Assembly: GCF_003634935.1 (NCBI RefSeq)
Contig: NZ_RBXO01000001.1
Coordinates: 62,001 to 126,000 of the forward strand
DNA length: 64,000 nt
Direction of reading: 5' to 3'
Origin: Saccharothrix australiensis
GTDB taxonomy: Bacteria; Actinomycetota; Actinomycetes; Mycobacteriales; Pseudonocardiaceae
Position 1 is the first letter of the stretch, and every line of letters begins with the position of its first letter. A program made the position numbers and the translations under genes. Below, one piece after another: positions 50,823-59,268 of this stretch. Below the pieces are notes generated by a model. That model saw only the letters and a list, made by a program, of their open reading frames with translations. It was not told the origin of the DNA and made no database searches.

Positions 50823-52196
50823 TCACGGGCTGAACATCGAACCGGGGTTGAACAGGTTCCCCGGGTCCAGCGCCTGCTTGATCCCGCGGTGCACCCGCAG
50901 GCCGACCGGCCCGATCTCGGTGGCCAGCCACTCCCGCTTGATCTTGCCGACGCCGTGCTCGCCGGTGATCGTGCCGCCCAGCTCCAGCCCCAGCCCCAGA
51001 ATCCGGTCGAACGCCGCGCGCGCCCGCGCGAACTCGTCCGCCGAGGACGGGTCGTACACGATCGTCGGGTGCATGTTGCCGTCGCCGGCGTGCCCGGTGA
51101 CCGCGATCCGCAGCCCCGCCTCCGCGCTGATCAGCTCGCACCCCGCGATCAGGTCGGCGATCCGGTTCCGGGGCACGCACACGTCGTCGGTCAGCCACGC
51201 GCCGTACAGCTCCAGCGCCATCAGCACCGACCGGCGCGCGGTCAGCAGGTCGCGCCCCTCGGCCAGGTCGTCCGTCACGTAGGTCAGCACCGCGCCCGAG
51301 TCGGCGCACACCTGCTCGATGGCGGCCAGCTCCCGCCGGGCGGCCTCGCCGCCGGAGTCGGACTGGCAGAGCAGCAGCGCCGCGTCGGCGTTCAGGTCGG
51401 TCTTCAGGTACTGCTCGACGGCCTTGATGGACGTGCGGTCCATGATCTCCATCAGCGACGGCACGACGCCCTCGCGCACCACCCGCGCCACCGCGGCGCC
51501 CGCCGCCACCGTGGTGTCGAACGTCGCCACCAGCGTCGACGGCGCCTGCGGCAACGGCCGCAGCGCGAGGGTGGCCCGCGTGATGACGCCCAGGGTGCCC
51601 TCGCTGCCGACGAACAGCTTGGTCAGGTCGTACCCGGCGACGCCCTTGACGGTGCGCCGCCCCGTCTTCAGCAGCGAGCCGTCGGCCAGCACCACCTCGA
51701 CGCCCAGCACCGAGTCGGTCGTGACGCCGTACTTGACGCAGCACAGGCCGCCCGCGTTGGTGGAGAGGTTCCCGCCGATCGTGCACCAGTCGTAGCTGGA
51801 CGGGTCGGGCGGGTAGAACAGGCCGTGCTTCTCGACGGCGGCGCGCAGGTCGAGGTTCACCACACCCGGCTCCACGACGGCCAGCCGGTTGTCCGGGTCG
51901 ACCTCGACGATGGCGTTCATCTTCGTGGTGACCAGCACCACACACCCGTCGATCGCGTTCGCCGCGCCCGACAGCCCGCTGCCCGCGCCGCGCGGCACGA
52001 TGGGCGTCCGGTGCGCCGCGCACGCCCGCACCACGGCCTGCACCTGCTCGGTGGACGACGGCAGCACCACCGCCAAGGGCTGCCCGTACGGCGCGAGCGG
52101 CATCATGTCGCGCTGGTACGCGACCGTCACGTCGGCGTCCGTCAGCACCGCGTCCGAGCCCACGGCCGCGCGCAGTTCGGTGAGCAGGGCCTCCAT
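50823..52196 (-). CDS. FAD-linked oxidase (glycolate/D-lactate oxidase GlcD-like)
   Basis: 457 residues. PCMH-type FAD domain with TPIVPRGAGSGLSGAANAID, PPDPSSYDWCTIGGNLSTNA and GVAGYDLTKLFVGSEGTLGV. C-terminal FAD-oxidase domain with TGHAGDGNMHPTIVYD, ITGEHGVGKIKREWL and ALDPGNLFNPGSMFSP. Oxidises a 2-hydroxy acid such as glycolate or D-lactate; choice not determinable. ATG at 52196 with a poor ribosome site. No glcE/glcF partners nearby. Confidence 0.9.
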   Translation of the reverse strand: MEALLTELRAAVGSDAVLTDADVTVAYQRDMMPLAPYGQPLAVVLPSSTEQVQAVVRACAAHRTPIVPRGAGSGLSGAANAIDGCVVLVTTKMNAIVEVDPDNRLAVVEPGVVNLDLRAAVEKHGLFYPPDPSSYDWCTIGGNLSTNAGGLCCVKYGVTTDSVLGVEVVLADGSLLKTGRRTVKGVAGYDLTKLFVGSEGTLGVITRATLALRPLPQAPSTLVATFDTTVAAGAAVARVVREGVVPSLMEIMDRTSIKAVEQYLKTDLNADAALLLCQSDSGGEAARRELAAIEQVCADSGAVLTYVTDDLAEGRDLLTARRSVLMALELYGAWLTDDVCVPRNRIADLIAGCELISAEAGLRIAVTGHAGDGNMHPTIVYDPSSADEFARARAAFDRILGLGLELGGTITGEHGVGKIKREWLATEIGPVGLRVHRGIKQALDPGNLFNPGSMFSP

Positions 52197-52324
52197 ACCG
52201 CCACGGTAACCCGCTGGGACGCTCCGTGTCCGGACGACTTCGGAGCGAACCCGAAGCCGAGCTTTCGACGAGCGTTCGCCCGGAGTCGCCCTGAACGCGG
52301 TGGGCGGCCACGTAGGGTGGGGCC

Positions 52325-52993
52325 GTGGTGTTGTCCGCATCGTCCGAAGTCGTCGCGTTCGCTCCCCTGGAGACCGCCGGCCCGCTGGCCGTGTGGCTCA
52401 TCACGCTGAGCTTCGTGTTCTTCGAGTGCGCGTTCATCTTCGGCCTGTTCCTGCCCGGCGACTCGCTGCTGTTCGCCGCAGGCGTCGTGCTCGCGCAGCA
52501 CGACGGCGAGCTGAGCGCGTGGCTGCTCTCGGTCGCCGCCATGGTCGTCGCCGTGGTCGGGAACCAGATCGGCTACTACGTCGGTCGGCACACCGGGACC
52601 AGGCTCCTCGCCAGGCGCGGCGGCAAGGTGCTCAGCCGGGAGAAGCTCGACAAGGCGCGCGACTTCCTGGACCGGCGCGGCTTCCTGGCCATCGTGCTGG
52701 CCCGCTGGATCCCCTGGGTGCGGACGCTCGCCCCGATGATCGCCGGCGCGGCGGGCATGGACCCGCGCAGGTTCATGCTGGCCACCACCGTCGGCGCGCT
52801 GGCGTGGGTGCCGACCCTGGTCCTGGCGGGCTACTACGGCGCGGGCCTGCTCAACTCCGTGCCGTGGTTGCAGACGGCGGCCGTGGTCCTGAGCGTGGCG
52901 TTCTTCGTCGTCGGCACCGCCTACGGCCTCTACCGGTACCGCCAGGAGATGCGCAAGCCGGTCGAGGAAGAGGTCGGTTCGACCAACGCCTAG
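52325..52993 (+). CDS. DedA-family membrane protein, second in the window
   Basis: 222 residues. FECAFIFGLFLPGDSLLFAA and AIVLARWIPWVRTLAPMIAG, AGMDPRRFMLATTVGALAWV are the DedA motifs; C-terminal basic tail LYRYRQEMRKPVEEE. Related to the protein at 48784-49497 but diverged. GTG start at 52325, divergent from the FAD oxidase gene. Its stop directly abuts the convergent kinase gene. Confidence 0.92.
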   Translation: MVLSASSEVVAFAPLETAGPLAVWLITLSFVFFECAFIFGLFLPGDSLLFAAGVVLAQHDGELSAWLLSVAAMVVAVVGNQIGYYVGRHTGTRLLARRGGKVLSREKLDKARDFLDRRGFLAIVLARWIPWVRTLAPMIAGAAGMDPRRFMLATTVGALAWVPTLVLAGYYGAGLLNSVPWLQTAAVVLSVAFFVVGTAYGLYRYRQEMRKPVEEEVGSTNA

Positions 52994-53614
52994 CTAGCGC
53001 AGGTCGGTGATCAGCAGGTCGGCGGTCGACTTCGAGGCGTTGACCAGCAGCGCGTTGACGTGGTCCGGGCCGTTGAGCACGCGTTCGCGGGCCTCGTCCA
53101 CCGAGCGCCCGTACCGCACGTGCCGGTCGATCAGCCGGGCCACCCGCACGTCCTCGTCGACCAGCAGGAACCACGCCTCGTCCAGCACGGTGCGCACGCC
53201 CTGCCACTTGTCGTACTGGAGGAGGAGGTAGTTGCCCTCGGTCACCACCAGCGGCACGTCCGGCGGCACCGGCACGGCGCACGCCACCGGCTCCTCGATC
53301 TCGCGGCGGAACTCCGGCGCGTAGACCACGTCGGGCCCGCACGCCTTCAGCCGGCCGAGCAGGTCCACGTACCCGGAGATGTCGAACGTGTCCGGCGCGC
53401 CCTTGCGATCGGCGATGCCGAGCCGCTCCAACTCCTTCTGCGCCAAGTGGAACCCGTCCATCTCCACGAGGACGGCCAGGCCACCCAACGCACCGACCAA
53501 CCGCCGGGCCAACGTCGACTTCCCCGAACCGGGCGCACCCCCGATCCCCAACAACCGCCGCTCCCCGGAGCCCGCCAGCCCCCGAGCCCGATCGACCAAC
53601 TCGCTGAACAGCAC
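52994..53614 (-). CDS. P-loop nucleoside/nucleotide kinase family protein (uridine kinase-like)
   Basis: 206 residues. Walker A in LLGIGGAPGSGKSTLARRLV, then AVLVEMDGFHLAQKELERLG, GAPDTFDISGYVDLLGRLKA and VTEGNYLLLQYDKWQGVRTV, as in the phosphoribulokinase/uridine kinase/PanK-like group. Substrate unknown. GTG 53614 is the best family start but has no normal ribosome site. It follows the tail of structured repeat copy B1 directly, so its 5' leader is made of that repeat. Confidence 0.85.
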   Translation of the reverse strand: MLFSELVDRARGLAGSGERRLLGIGGAPGSGKSTLARRLVGALGGLAVLVEMDGFHLAQKELERLGIADRKGAPDTFDISGYVDLLGRLKACGPDVVYAPEFRREIEEPVACAVPVPPDVPLVVTEGNYLLLQYDKWQGVRTVLDEAWFLLVDEDVRVARLIDRHVRYGRSVDEARERVLNGPDHVNALLVNASKSTADLLITDLR

Positions 53615-53750
53615 TGTGTTATTTTGCCGCTGCTCCGCAGACGGCGGGCTCGGCCGCCTGAAAGTCGGCCTGTCGGGTCTGATTTCCCGCCGATCGAAAA
53701 GCATGATCGTCGGGAAATGAGACCCGACAGGCCGACGCGGCCTCGCGGCG
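53615..53750 (-). repeat. Structured repeat family, copy B1 (minus orientation)
   Basis: Hairpin I at 53664-53736 has 32-nt arms (two mismatches) and a 9-nt loop, read on the minus strand as ATGCTTTTC between GATC ends. Hairpin II at 53626-53645 has the GGA loop (GCAGCGGC arm). A degenerate tail (CAAAATAACACA) touches the kinase GTG. Orientation is opposite to B2 and B3, judged by loop and tail. Confidence 0.85.
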
Positions 53751-53848
53751 CGGGAGCAAGGCCGGTCCTGTCCCCGACTCGGCCCAAGACCGCACCCGGA
53801 CGCTCCCCGCGACAACCACATCCGAACTGTCCTCACCTGTCCCCGCAC

Positions 53849-53980
53849 CGCGAGGCCGCGTCGGTCTGTCGCGGCTCATTCGCCGACGATCGCGCTTTAT
53901 GATCGGCGGCGAATCAGCCGCGATGGACCGACCACCAAGCGGCCTCGCCGCCGCCTGCGGAGCAGCGGCCACCAGGCACA
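53849..53980 (+). repeat. Structured repeat family, copy B2
   Basis: Starts GCGAGGCCGCGTCGG like copy A. Hairpin I at 53860-53932 has 32-nt arms (four mismatches) and loop GCGCTTTAT between GATC ends. Hairpin II follows with the GGA loop (GCGGAGCAGC) at about 53949-53969, then a degenerate tail CACCAGGCACAG that runs into copy B3. Confidence 0.85.
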
Positions 53981-54123
53981 GCCGCGTCGGCCTGTCACGG
54001 CTCATTTTCTGTCGATCGCGCTTTATGATCGACAGAAAATCAGGCGTGATGGGCCGACTCCCAGGCGGCCTCGCCCGCCGTCTGCGGAGCAGCGGCAATC
54101 CAACACAGCGGCAATCCAACACA
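53981..54123 (+). repeat. Structured repeat family, copy B3
   Basis: Hairpin I at 53986-54058 has 32-nt arms and loop GCGCTTTAT. Near the loop its stem (TTCTGTCGATC with GATCGACAGAA) differs completely from copies A, B1 and B2 yet pairs perfectly. Hairpin II is at 54077-54096. The tail GGCAATCCAACACA is present twice in tandem (54094-54107 and 54110-54123). The second tail joins the LacI ribosome site, so this copy forms that gene's leader. The rest of the 53615-54132 gap holds nothing else I can identify. Confidence 0.85.
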
Positions 54124-54132
54124 GGGGTCTCG

Positions 54133-55089
54133 ATGGTCACCATGAAGGAGGTCGCCGCGTTGGCGGGCGTCTCCATCACCACGGTCTCGCACGTCGTCAA
54201 CGAGACCCGGTCGGTGGCGTCGAGCACCAGGGAGCGGGTGCTCCGGGCCATCGCCGAGACCGGCTACACGGGTGACGCCATCGCCCGCTCGCTGGTCACC
54301 GGCGGCACGAAGTCGCTCGGCCTCGCCGTGTCGCTGGTGTCGCACCCGTACTTCGCCGAGCTGATCGCCGCCATCGAGGGCGAGGCCACCGCCGCCGGGT
54401 ACACGCTGGTCCTGATCGACACGCGCGACTCCGCCGAGTCGGAGCGGGCCGCCGTCCGGATGCTGCGGTCCCGCCGGGTCGACGGGGTGCTGCTCACCCC
54501 GACCTCCGGGTCCGCGGCGCTGCCCGAGCTGCGCCGGCTGGGCGTGCCGACGGTGCTGGTGGACCGGCTGACGGTGGCCCGCGACCTGGACCAGGTGGGC
54601 CCGGAGAACGTGCAGGCCACGTCGGCGCTGGTGCGGCACCTCGCCGAGCTGGGGCACCGGCGGATCGGCCTGGTCACCGGCACGCCGGGGCTCGCGACCA
54701 CCGACGAGCGCGTGCTGGGCTACCGGCTCGGGCTGGGCCGCGCCGGCCTGGCGTGGGACGAGGAGCTGGTCGCGGGCGCGCTCGACCCGTTGCTGGGCCG
54801 GGTGTCGGCGGTCGTGGTGGGCGACCACCAGGTGCTGGTGGAGGTGGTGCGCACGGCCCGCGCGCGGGGCGTGCGGATCGGCGCGGACCTGGCCCTGGTG
54901 ACCTACGACGAGGTGGAGTGGGCCGAGCTGGTCGACCCGCCGCTGACCAGCATGGCGCAGCCGGTGGAGGAGATCGGCCGCACCGCCGTCCGGCTGCTGC
55001 TGGCCCGCATCGCGGAACCGGACCGCGCGCCGGAGACGATCCGCCTGCCGCCCGCGTTCCGGCACCGTCAGTCCTGCGGGTGCCGCTAG
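54133..55089 (+). CDS. LacI-family transcriptional regulator
   Basis: 318 residues. Helix-turn-helix MKEVAALAGVSITTVSHVVN with the hinge ARSLVTGGTKSLGLAVSLVS, then a periplasmic-binding-like sensor (HPYFAELIAAIEGEATAAGY, GVLLTPTSGSAALPELRRLG, LVTYDEVEWAELVDPPLTSM). It senses a sugar-like ligand. ATG at 54133 follows AGGGG in the junction with repeat B3; the frame is open further up only because the repeat lacks stops. The convergent neighbour is a GH76 mannanase, a possible target. Confidence 0.93.
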   Translation: MVTMKEVAALAGVSITTVSHVVNETRSVASSTRERVLRAIAETGYTGDAIARSLVTGGTKSLGLAVSLVSHPYFAELIAAIEGEATAAGYTLVLIDTRDSAESERAAVRMLRSRRVDGVLLTPTSGSAALPELRRLGVPTVLVDRLTVARDLDQVGPENVQATSALVRHLAELGHRRIGLVTGTPGLATTDERVLGYRLGLGRAGLAWDEELVAGALDPLLGRVSAVVVGDHQVLVEVVRTARARGVRIGADLALVTYDEVEWAELVDPPLTSMAQPVEEIGRTAVRLLLARIAEPDRAPETIRLPPAFRHRQSCGCR

Positions 55090-55100
55090 CGCGGGTACCT

Positions 55101-56189
55101 TCACCACCGCGGCGGCGGGAAGCCGTTGCGCTCCAACAGGGCCGCCGCCTCCAACGCCATCCAGCCGCCGAGCTGGACGGACAGGTCCCGTTCGGCGCCG
55201 CCGTTGACCGGCCGCATCGCCCGTTCCGTCCACTCCGGACCGAACAGCGGTCCGCTGACCACCATCAGGCGGTTCGACCACGCCGCCTCGGCCGAGGAGA
55301 ACACGAGTTCCGCGGCGCGCTCCGCCTCCGGCCGGTCGAGCCGCAGCGCCGCGAGCGCGAGGTAGCGCACCAGGATCCCGCCGAACAGCCCGCCGTCGCC
55401 GCCGCCCTGGCCGCGCACCACGCCGTCGGTGGCGAGCACCTTGTCCACGGCCGTGATGATCCGCGCGGCCCGGTCGGCGTACCGGTCGCCGCCGAGTTCG
55501 ACGCACGCGCCGAGCATCACGCCCTGGCAGTAGGTGTAGAGGTTCCGCTCGACCTCGCGGACCGAGCCGTCCGGGTGGACGTGCAGGCCGTCCCAGTACA
55601 GCCCGGTCTCGTCGTCCAGCAGGTTGTCCTCGACCCAGTCCGCGATGGACCGGGCGCGGCCGAGGTCGGTGCGCTCGCCGCCGCGGCGGGCGAGCCGGGC
55701 GAAGAAGATCGCCGCCGGCCCGTTGGCGGGCACGTTCTTGAAGTCGTCGTGGCGCTTCCACCAGATGCCGCCGCCGGCGTGGTCGGTCCACCCTGAGCGC
55801 AGCCTGCGCGCGATGGCGTCGACCGCCTTGGGCTTCGCGACGCCCGCGTCGGCGGCCCGCTGGAGCGCCAGCCCGAGCCACGCGACGTCGTCGTAGAAGT
55901 CGTTCGTCCAGCCGACGACGTTGCGCACCCGGATACCGCGCACCAGCCGCCGGACGACGCGCAGGCGGGCGGCGGAGGGCGCGCGGAGCTGGGCGTCGAG
56001 GAGGCAGTCGAGCAGGTGCGCCTGCCACCAGTAGCCGAACCGGACGTGCGCGCGGGACGCCCAGTCGACCGGCCAGCCGGCGGAGCCGAGGCGCGTGCCG
56101 GGCAGCCCCCACACGCGTCGGAGGTGACGGGATTCGACGGCACGTTCGGCGACGCCCGCACGGGCGGCGAGGAGCTTGGGCGGCGTCAC
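55101..56189 (-). CDS. Glycoside hydrolase family 76 (alpha-1,6-mannanase-like)
   Basis: 362 residues. (alpha/alpha)6-barrel pattern with VGWTNDFYDDVAWLGLALQR (the usual Asp-Asp pair), AGGGIWWKRHDDFKNVPANG, PAAIFFARLARRGGERTDLG and NLYTYCQGVMLGACVELGGD. No signal peptide is evident, so it may be cytoplasmic or exported atypically. GTG 56189 is preferred; a TTG at 56219 would overlap the methyltransferase stop by 4 bp (TTGA) and is also credible. Confidence 0.82.
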   Translation of the reverse strand: MTPPKLLAARAGVAERAVESRHLRRVWGLPGTRLGSAGWPVDWASRAHVRFGYWWQAHLLDCLLDAQLRAPSAARLRVVRRLVRGIRVRNVVGWTNDFYDDVAWLGLALQRAADAGVAKPKAVDAIARRLRSGWTDHAGGGIWWKRHDDFKNVPANGPAAIFFARLARRGGERTDLGRARSIADWVEDNLLDDETGLYWDGLHVHPDGSVREVERNLYTYCQGVMLGACVELGGDRYADRAARIITAVDKVLATDGVVRGQGGGDGGLFGGILVRYLALAALRLDRPEAERAAELVFSSAEAAWSNRLMVVSGPLFGPEWTERAMRPVNGGAERDLSVQLGGWMALEAAALLERNGFPPPRW

Positions 56190-56215
56190 GAAACCCAGCT
56201 TCCGCGCTTGACCGA

Positions 56216-56908
56216 TCAAGACGCTCGTCGGAACAGTTCCCAGTGGTAGAGGGCCATGCCCACGCTCGTCGTCAGGTTGTAGCTGGACACCTTCGGCCGC
56301 ATCGGCAGCGACACGACCCGGTCGGCCCGCGCCCGCACCGCGGCGGACAGCCCGTGCCGCTCCGAGCCGAACGCCAGCACCGCGTCGTCCGGCAGCCGGG
56401 CGTCGCGCAGGGCCTCCCCGCCGGCGTCGAACGCGATCACCTCGCCCGCCACGTCGGCCACCGAGTCGAGCCGGTCCACCGGCAGCGCGAAGTGCAGCCC
56501 CGCGCTGCCCCGCAGCACGGCCGGGTGCCACGGGTCGACGTCGCCGAGCGAGACGACCCCGCTCGCGCCCAGCCCGGCGGCCACGCGGACCACCGCCCCG
56601 AGGTTGCCGGGGTTGCGGGGGTTGTCCAGCAGCACCAGCGGCGCGGTGCGCCCGGCGGCGTCGACCCGCCGCGCGGGCCGCTCGGCGAGCCCGCCCACCC
56701 CGGTCGGGTGCGACCGGCCGATCACCCGGACGAACCCGGCCGCGTCGACCTCGGTGGCGCGCTCGGCGAAGACGTCCACCAGGTCGGGCGCGTGGGACCG
56801 GGCGAGGGCCACCGCCCCGGCGCGGTCGAGCACCACCACGGGCGCCACGACGGCCCCGAACCGCAGGGCGTGCTTGACCGCGTGGAAACCCTCCAACGTC
56901 ACCTTCAC
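56216..56908 (-). CDS. TrmH/SpoU-family RNA methyltransferase
   Basis: 230 residues. SPOUT knot motifs: LVLLDNPRNPGNLGAVVRVA (motif 1), VLAFGSERHGLSAAVRARAD (motif 2) and LPMRPKVSSYNLTTSVGMAL (motif 3). Likely 2'-O-methylates tRNA or rRNA. The N-terminal ~90 residues look like a substrate-binding extension. GTG start at 56908. Transcribed into the GH76 gene. Confidence 0.9.
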   Translation of the reverse strand: MKVTLEGFHAVKHALRFGAVVAPVVVLDRAGAVALARSHAPDLVDVFAERATEVDAAGFVRVIGRSHPTGVGGLAERPARRVDAAGRTAPLVLLDNPRNPGNLGAVVRVAAGLGASGVVSLGDVDPWHPAVLRGSAGLHFALPVDRLDSVADVAGEVIAFDAGGEALRDARLPDDAVLAFGSERHGLSAAVRARADRVVSLPMRPKVSSYNLTTSVGMALYHWELFRRAS

Positions 56909-56956
56909 CGGACCATCATGCTCGGCCGGGCGGCGCGCACCGCCGGGGCTCGGCCG

Positions 56957-57343
56957 TCAGCGGCACGCCTCGGTGCGGTGCGGCGCCGCGTGCGCGGCCC
57001 GCCGCCGCAGGCAGAACCCGGCCCACGAGGCGGCGACCGCGAGGCCGACCACCAGCTGCACGGTGCCGGCGGCCGACTCCGGGTACAGCACGCCGTCGAG
57101 GTAGGTGTCGATGAAACCGCTGGTCAGCTCGGGTCGACCGGCGGCGACCCGGAAGGTGTTCTCCAGCCACGTCAACGGGCAGGCCACCGGGAACAGCACG
57201 ACCAGCAGGCCCCACGCGGCCATCGCGACGTGGGGGTAGATCAGCCAGGGCGTCCGCCAGGCCAGGAAGCCGCCCACCACCAGGAACAGGAGCACCCCGA
57301 AGTGGACCACCATGACCAGATCGGCCAGCGCCCACGCGACCAT
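56957..57343 (-). CDS. DUF2784 family membrane protein
   Basis: 128 residues with four membrane helices: ADLVMVVHFGVLLFLVVGGF, PWLIYPHVAMAAWGLLVVLF, CPLTWLENTFRVAAGRPE and VQLVVGLAVAASWAGFCLRR. The H-F, W-L-E-N and C-P-L-T motifs fit DUF2784. Function unknown. ATG at 57343 with GGGAGGTCGC upstream. Confidence 0.88.
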   Translation of the reverse strand: MVAWALADLVMVVHFGVLLFLVVGGFLAWRTPWLIYPHVAMAAWGLLVVLFPVACPLTWLENTFRVAAGRPELTSGFIDTYLDGVLYPESAAGTVQLVVGLAVAASWAGFCLRRRAAHAAPHRTEACR

Positions 57344-57406
57344 AGCGACCTCCCTGCACCCCAGAGTAGGCCGCGGTGTGGTGCCGTGCGCGGCATATAA
57401 CGCGCG

Positions 57407-58096
57407 TCACCCGCGCGGCAGCGCCTGCCACGGCACGCCCGCCGCGACGTCCAGCAGCAGGTCGGCGAGGTGCCCGAGCGGCGCCTGGAGCACCGGTCCG
57501 GGCACGGCCGCCGCGAGGTTGTGCTCGTCGAACGCGATCGCGGTGCCGTTCGCCCGCGGGTCCTGGAGCAGCGCGGCGGTCAGGCCGGAGCCCAGCAGCG
57601 CCGAGGCGAACGCCGGGTTCTTGCGGCGCACCTCGTAGCGCGCGTCGAACGCCGGGTCGCCGGTCGCCACGGGCTGCTCGAACAGGCCCCACGCGCGGTC
57701 CTCGCGCGGGCTGATCAGCACCCACGGGCCAGGCATCGGGCGCGGCACGACGACCACCGAGTACGTCCGGTACGCCGCGGTCACCGCGTTGTCCGCGCGC
57801 AGCACCACCTCGACCGCCAGCACGGGCACGCCGCGCCAGTGGCCGACGAGCTGGGACTTCACCCGGCTGCGGTCGGCCTCCAGCAGCCGGCCGAGCTGCG
57901 GCACGCGTTCCGGGAAGCCCTGGTCCTCGGCGACGAACCGCCAGCCGAGGGCCGCTTCCAGGGCCCGCATCCGCTGCTCCCACTCGGTCGCGAACCCCTG
58001 GTTCGCGACCGGGTGGCGCCTGCGCCGCGACAGCCCCACGGCGATCCCCACCGCGAGGACCGCCACGAGCAGCACCAGCAGGAGGACGCCGACCAT
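57407..58096 (-). CDS. Membrane-anchored protein of unknown function
   Basis: 229 residues: one N-terminal membrane helix (GVLLLVLLVAVLAVGIAVGL), a basic stop-transfer RRRRH, then a soluble domain with RALEAALGWRFVAEDQGFPE and VPVLAVEVVLRADNAVTAAY. Its helix-then-GW-F layout recalls the protein at 61844-62602. ATG at 58096 shares one base with the pyrE stop (TGATG), so the two are coupled. Confidence 0.7.
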   Translation of the reverse strand: MVGVLLLVLLVAVLAVGIAVGLSRRRRHPVANQGFATEWEQRMRALEAALGWRFVAEDQGFPERVPQLGRLLEADRSRVKSQLVGHWRGVPVLAVEVVLRADNAVTAAYRTYSVVVVPRPMPGPWVLISPREDRAWGLFEQPVATGDPAFDARYEVRRKNPAFASALLGSGLTAALLQDPRANGTAIAFDEHNLAAAVPGPVLQAPLGHLADLLLDVAAGVPWQALPRG

Positions 58097-58680
58097 CAGG
58101 CCAAGCCGAGGTCGGCGAGGTCCAGCAGGTAGCGGTACGGCAGGCCCTCGGCCTCGATCACCTCACGCGCGCCGGTGGCGCGGTCGACGACGGTCGCGAC
58201 GCCCACCACGTGCGCGCCCGCCTCGCGCAGGGCCTCGACGGCCGTGAGCACGCTGCTCCCCGTCGTCGAGGTGTCCTCCACCGCGAGCACGCGCTGGCCG
58301 GCGACCTCGATGCCCTCGATCCGGCGCTGCATGCCGTGCTGCTTGGTCGCCTTGCGCACCACGAACGCGTCCAGCACGTCGCCGGCCGCCGCCGCCGCGT
58401 GCATCATCGCGCAGGCCACGGGGTCCGCGCCCAGCGTGAGGCCGCCCGCCGCGACGAAGTCCCAGTCGGCGGTGAGCTGGCGGAGGAGCCTGCCGATCAG
58501 CGGGGCCGCGGCGTGGTGCAGCGTCGCGCGGCGCAGGTCGATGTAGTAGTCGGCCTCGGCGCCCGAGGACAACGTCACCTTGCCGTGCACGACGGCCAAC
58601 TCGCTCACCAACCGCGCCAGTTCGGCCTTGGCGCCGGAGTCCAGAACCACTTCAGTTCGCACGGGGTCCAAGACTGTCAT
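58096..58680 (-). CDS. pyrE: Orotate phosphoribosyltransferase
   Basis: Pyrimidine synthesis: orotate plus PRPP to OMP. 194 residues. GKVTLSSGAEADYYIDLRRA is the PyrE loop, VRKATKQHGMQRRIEG the flexible region, and VLAVEDTSTTGSSVLTAVEA the PRPP-binding motif (with Ser/Thr in place of some usual residues). ATG at 58680. Divergent from a LURP-one-like gene. Confidence 0.94.
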   Translation of the reverse strand: MTVLDPVRTEVVLDSGAKAELARLVSELAVVHGKVTLSSGAEADYYIDLRRATLHHAAAPLIGRLLRQLTADWDFVAAGGLTLGADPVACAMMHAAAAAGDVLDAFVVRKATKQHGMQRRIEGIEVAGQRVLAVEDTSTTGSSVLTAVEALREAGAHVVGVATVVDRATGAREVIEAEGLPYRYLLDLADLGLA

Positions 58681-58701
58681 ACGCCCGTACGCTGGCACAC
58701 C

Positions 58702-59262
58702 GTGACGCTTCCCGACACCCTGATCATCGAGCAGCCGTGGGGCGCCGCCCGGCACCTGTTCGGCACCCGCTACGAGACCCGCGCCTACACCGAGCACGGC
58801 GCGCCGGTGGCGGTGGCGGCGGACCGCAAGGGGCTCGGGCCGCTGCGCAAGCTCCTCCGCACCACGGGTTTCTCCGGTCGCACGACGTTCGACCTGGTGG
58901 TGTCGCACCTCGGGCAGCCGCTGCTGCTGGTCCGGAAAGGACCGGGCAAGCCGCCCACGCGGGTGTCCCGACCGGACGGCGCGCCGCTGGGCTCGGTGCG
59001 CCGGGAGAGCCGCAGCCACTACGCGCTGCTCGACCCGTCCGGGCAGCGGATCTGCTACTTCGGCGACGTCGCCGGCTTCACGCAGGGCGCGATCGCCAAG
59101 CGGGACGGCCGGCGGGTGCGCCGGGACGTGCTGCACGTGCGCCCCGGCACGCCCGAGCCGGCGCGGACGCTGGCGCTCGCGGTGGGGCTGGCGTTCGACG
59201 TGGTGCGCGGCGTCGGCACCAGCCACACCGGTGGCGGCGGGTTCGACTTCCCCGCCGCCTGA
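58702..59262 (+). CDS. LURP-one/scramblase-like beta-barrel protein (tentative)
   Basis: 186 residues: TLIIEQPWGAARHLFGTRYE, VVSHLGQPLLLVRKGPGKPP, SHYALLDPSGQRICYFGDVA. Successive beta strands and a C-terminal helix (LALAVGLAFDVVRGVGTSHT) resemble LURP-one/phospholipid scramblase-type proteins. No catalytic residues evident. GTG start at 58702, 21 bp from the divergent pyrE start. Confidence 0.55.
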   Translation: MTLPDTLIIEQPWGAARHLFGTRYETRAYTEHGAPVAVAADRKGLGPLRKLLRTTGFSGRTTFDLVVSHLGQPLLLVRKGPGKPPTRVSRPDGAPLGSVRRESRSHYALLDPSGQRICYFGDVAGFTQGAIAKRDGRRVRRDVLHVRPGTPEPARTLALAVGLAFDVVRGVGTSHTGGGGFDFPAA

Positions 59263-59268
59263 CCGGCG

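Noticed and set aside
53615-53848. N-terminal extension of the kinase into repeat copy B1
   Set aside because: The added residues encode the hairpin arms and have no similarity to P-loop kinases, which begin shortly before the Walker A motif.
54090-54123. Tandem CAATCCAACACA copies as a CRISPR array
   Set aside because: The units are short, there are no spacers of even length and no cas genes; the motif is the tail of the hairpin repeat family.
53899-54132. N-terminal extension of the LacI regulator through repeat copies B2 and B3
   Set aside because: The frame is open only because the repeats lack stops. The helix-turn-helix begins at the ATG at 54133, which has AGGGG upstream.
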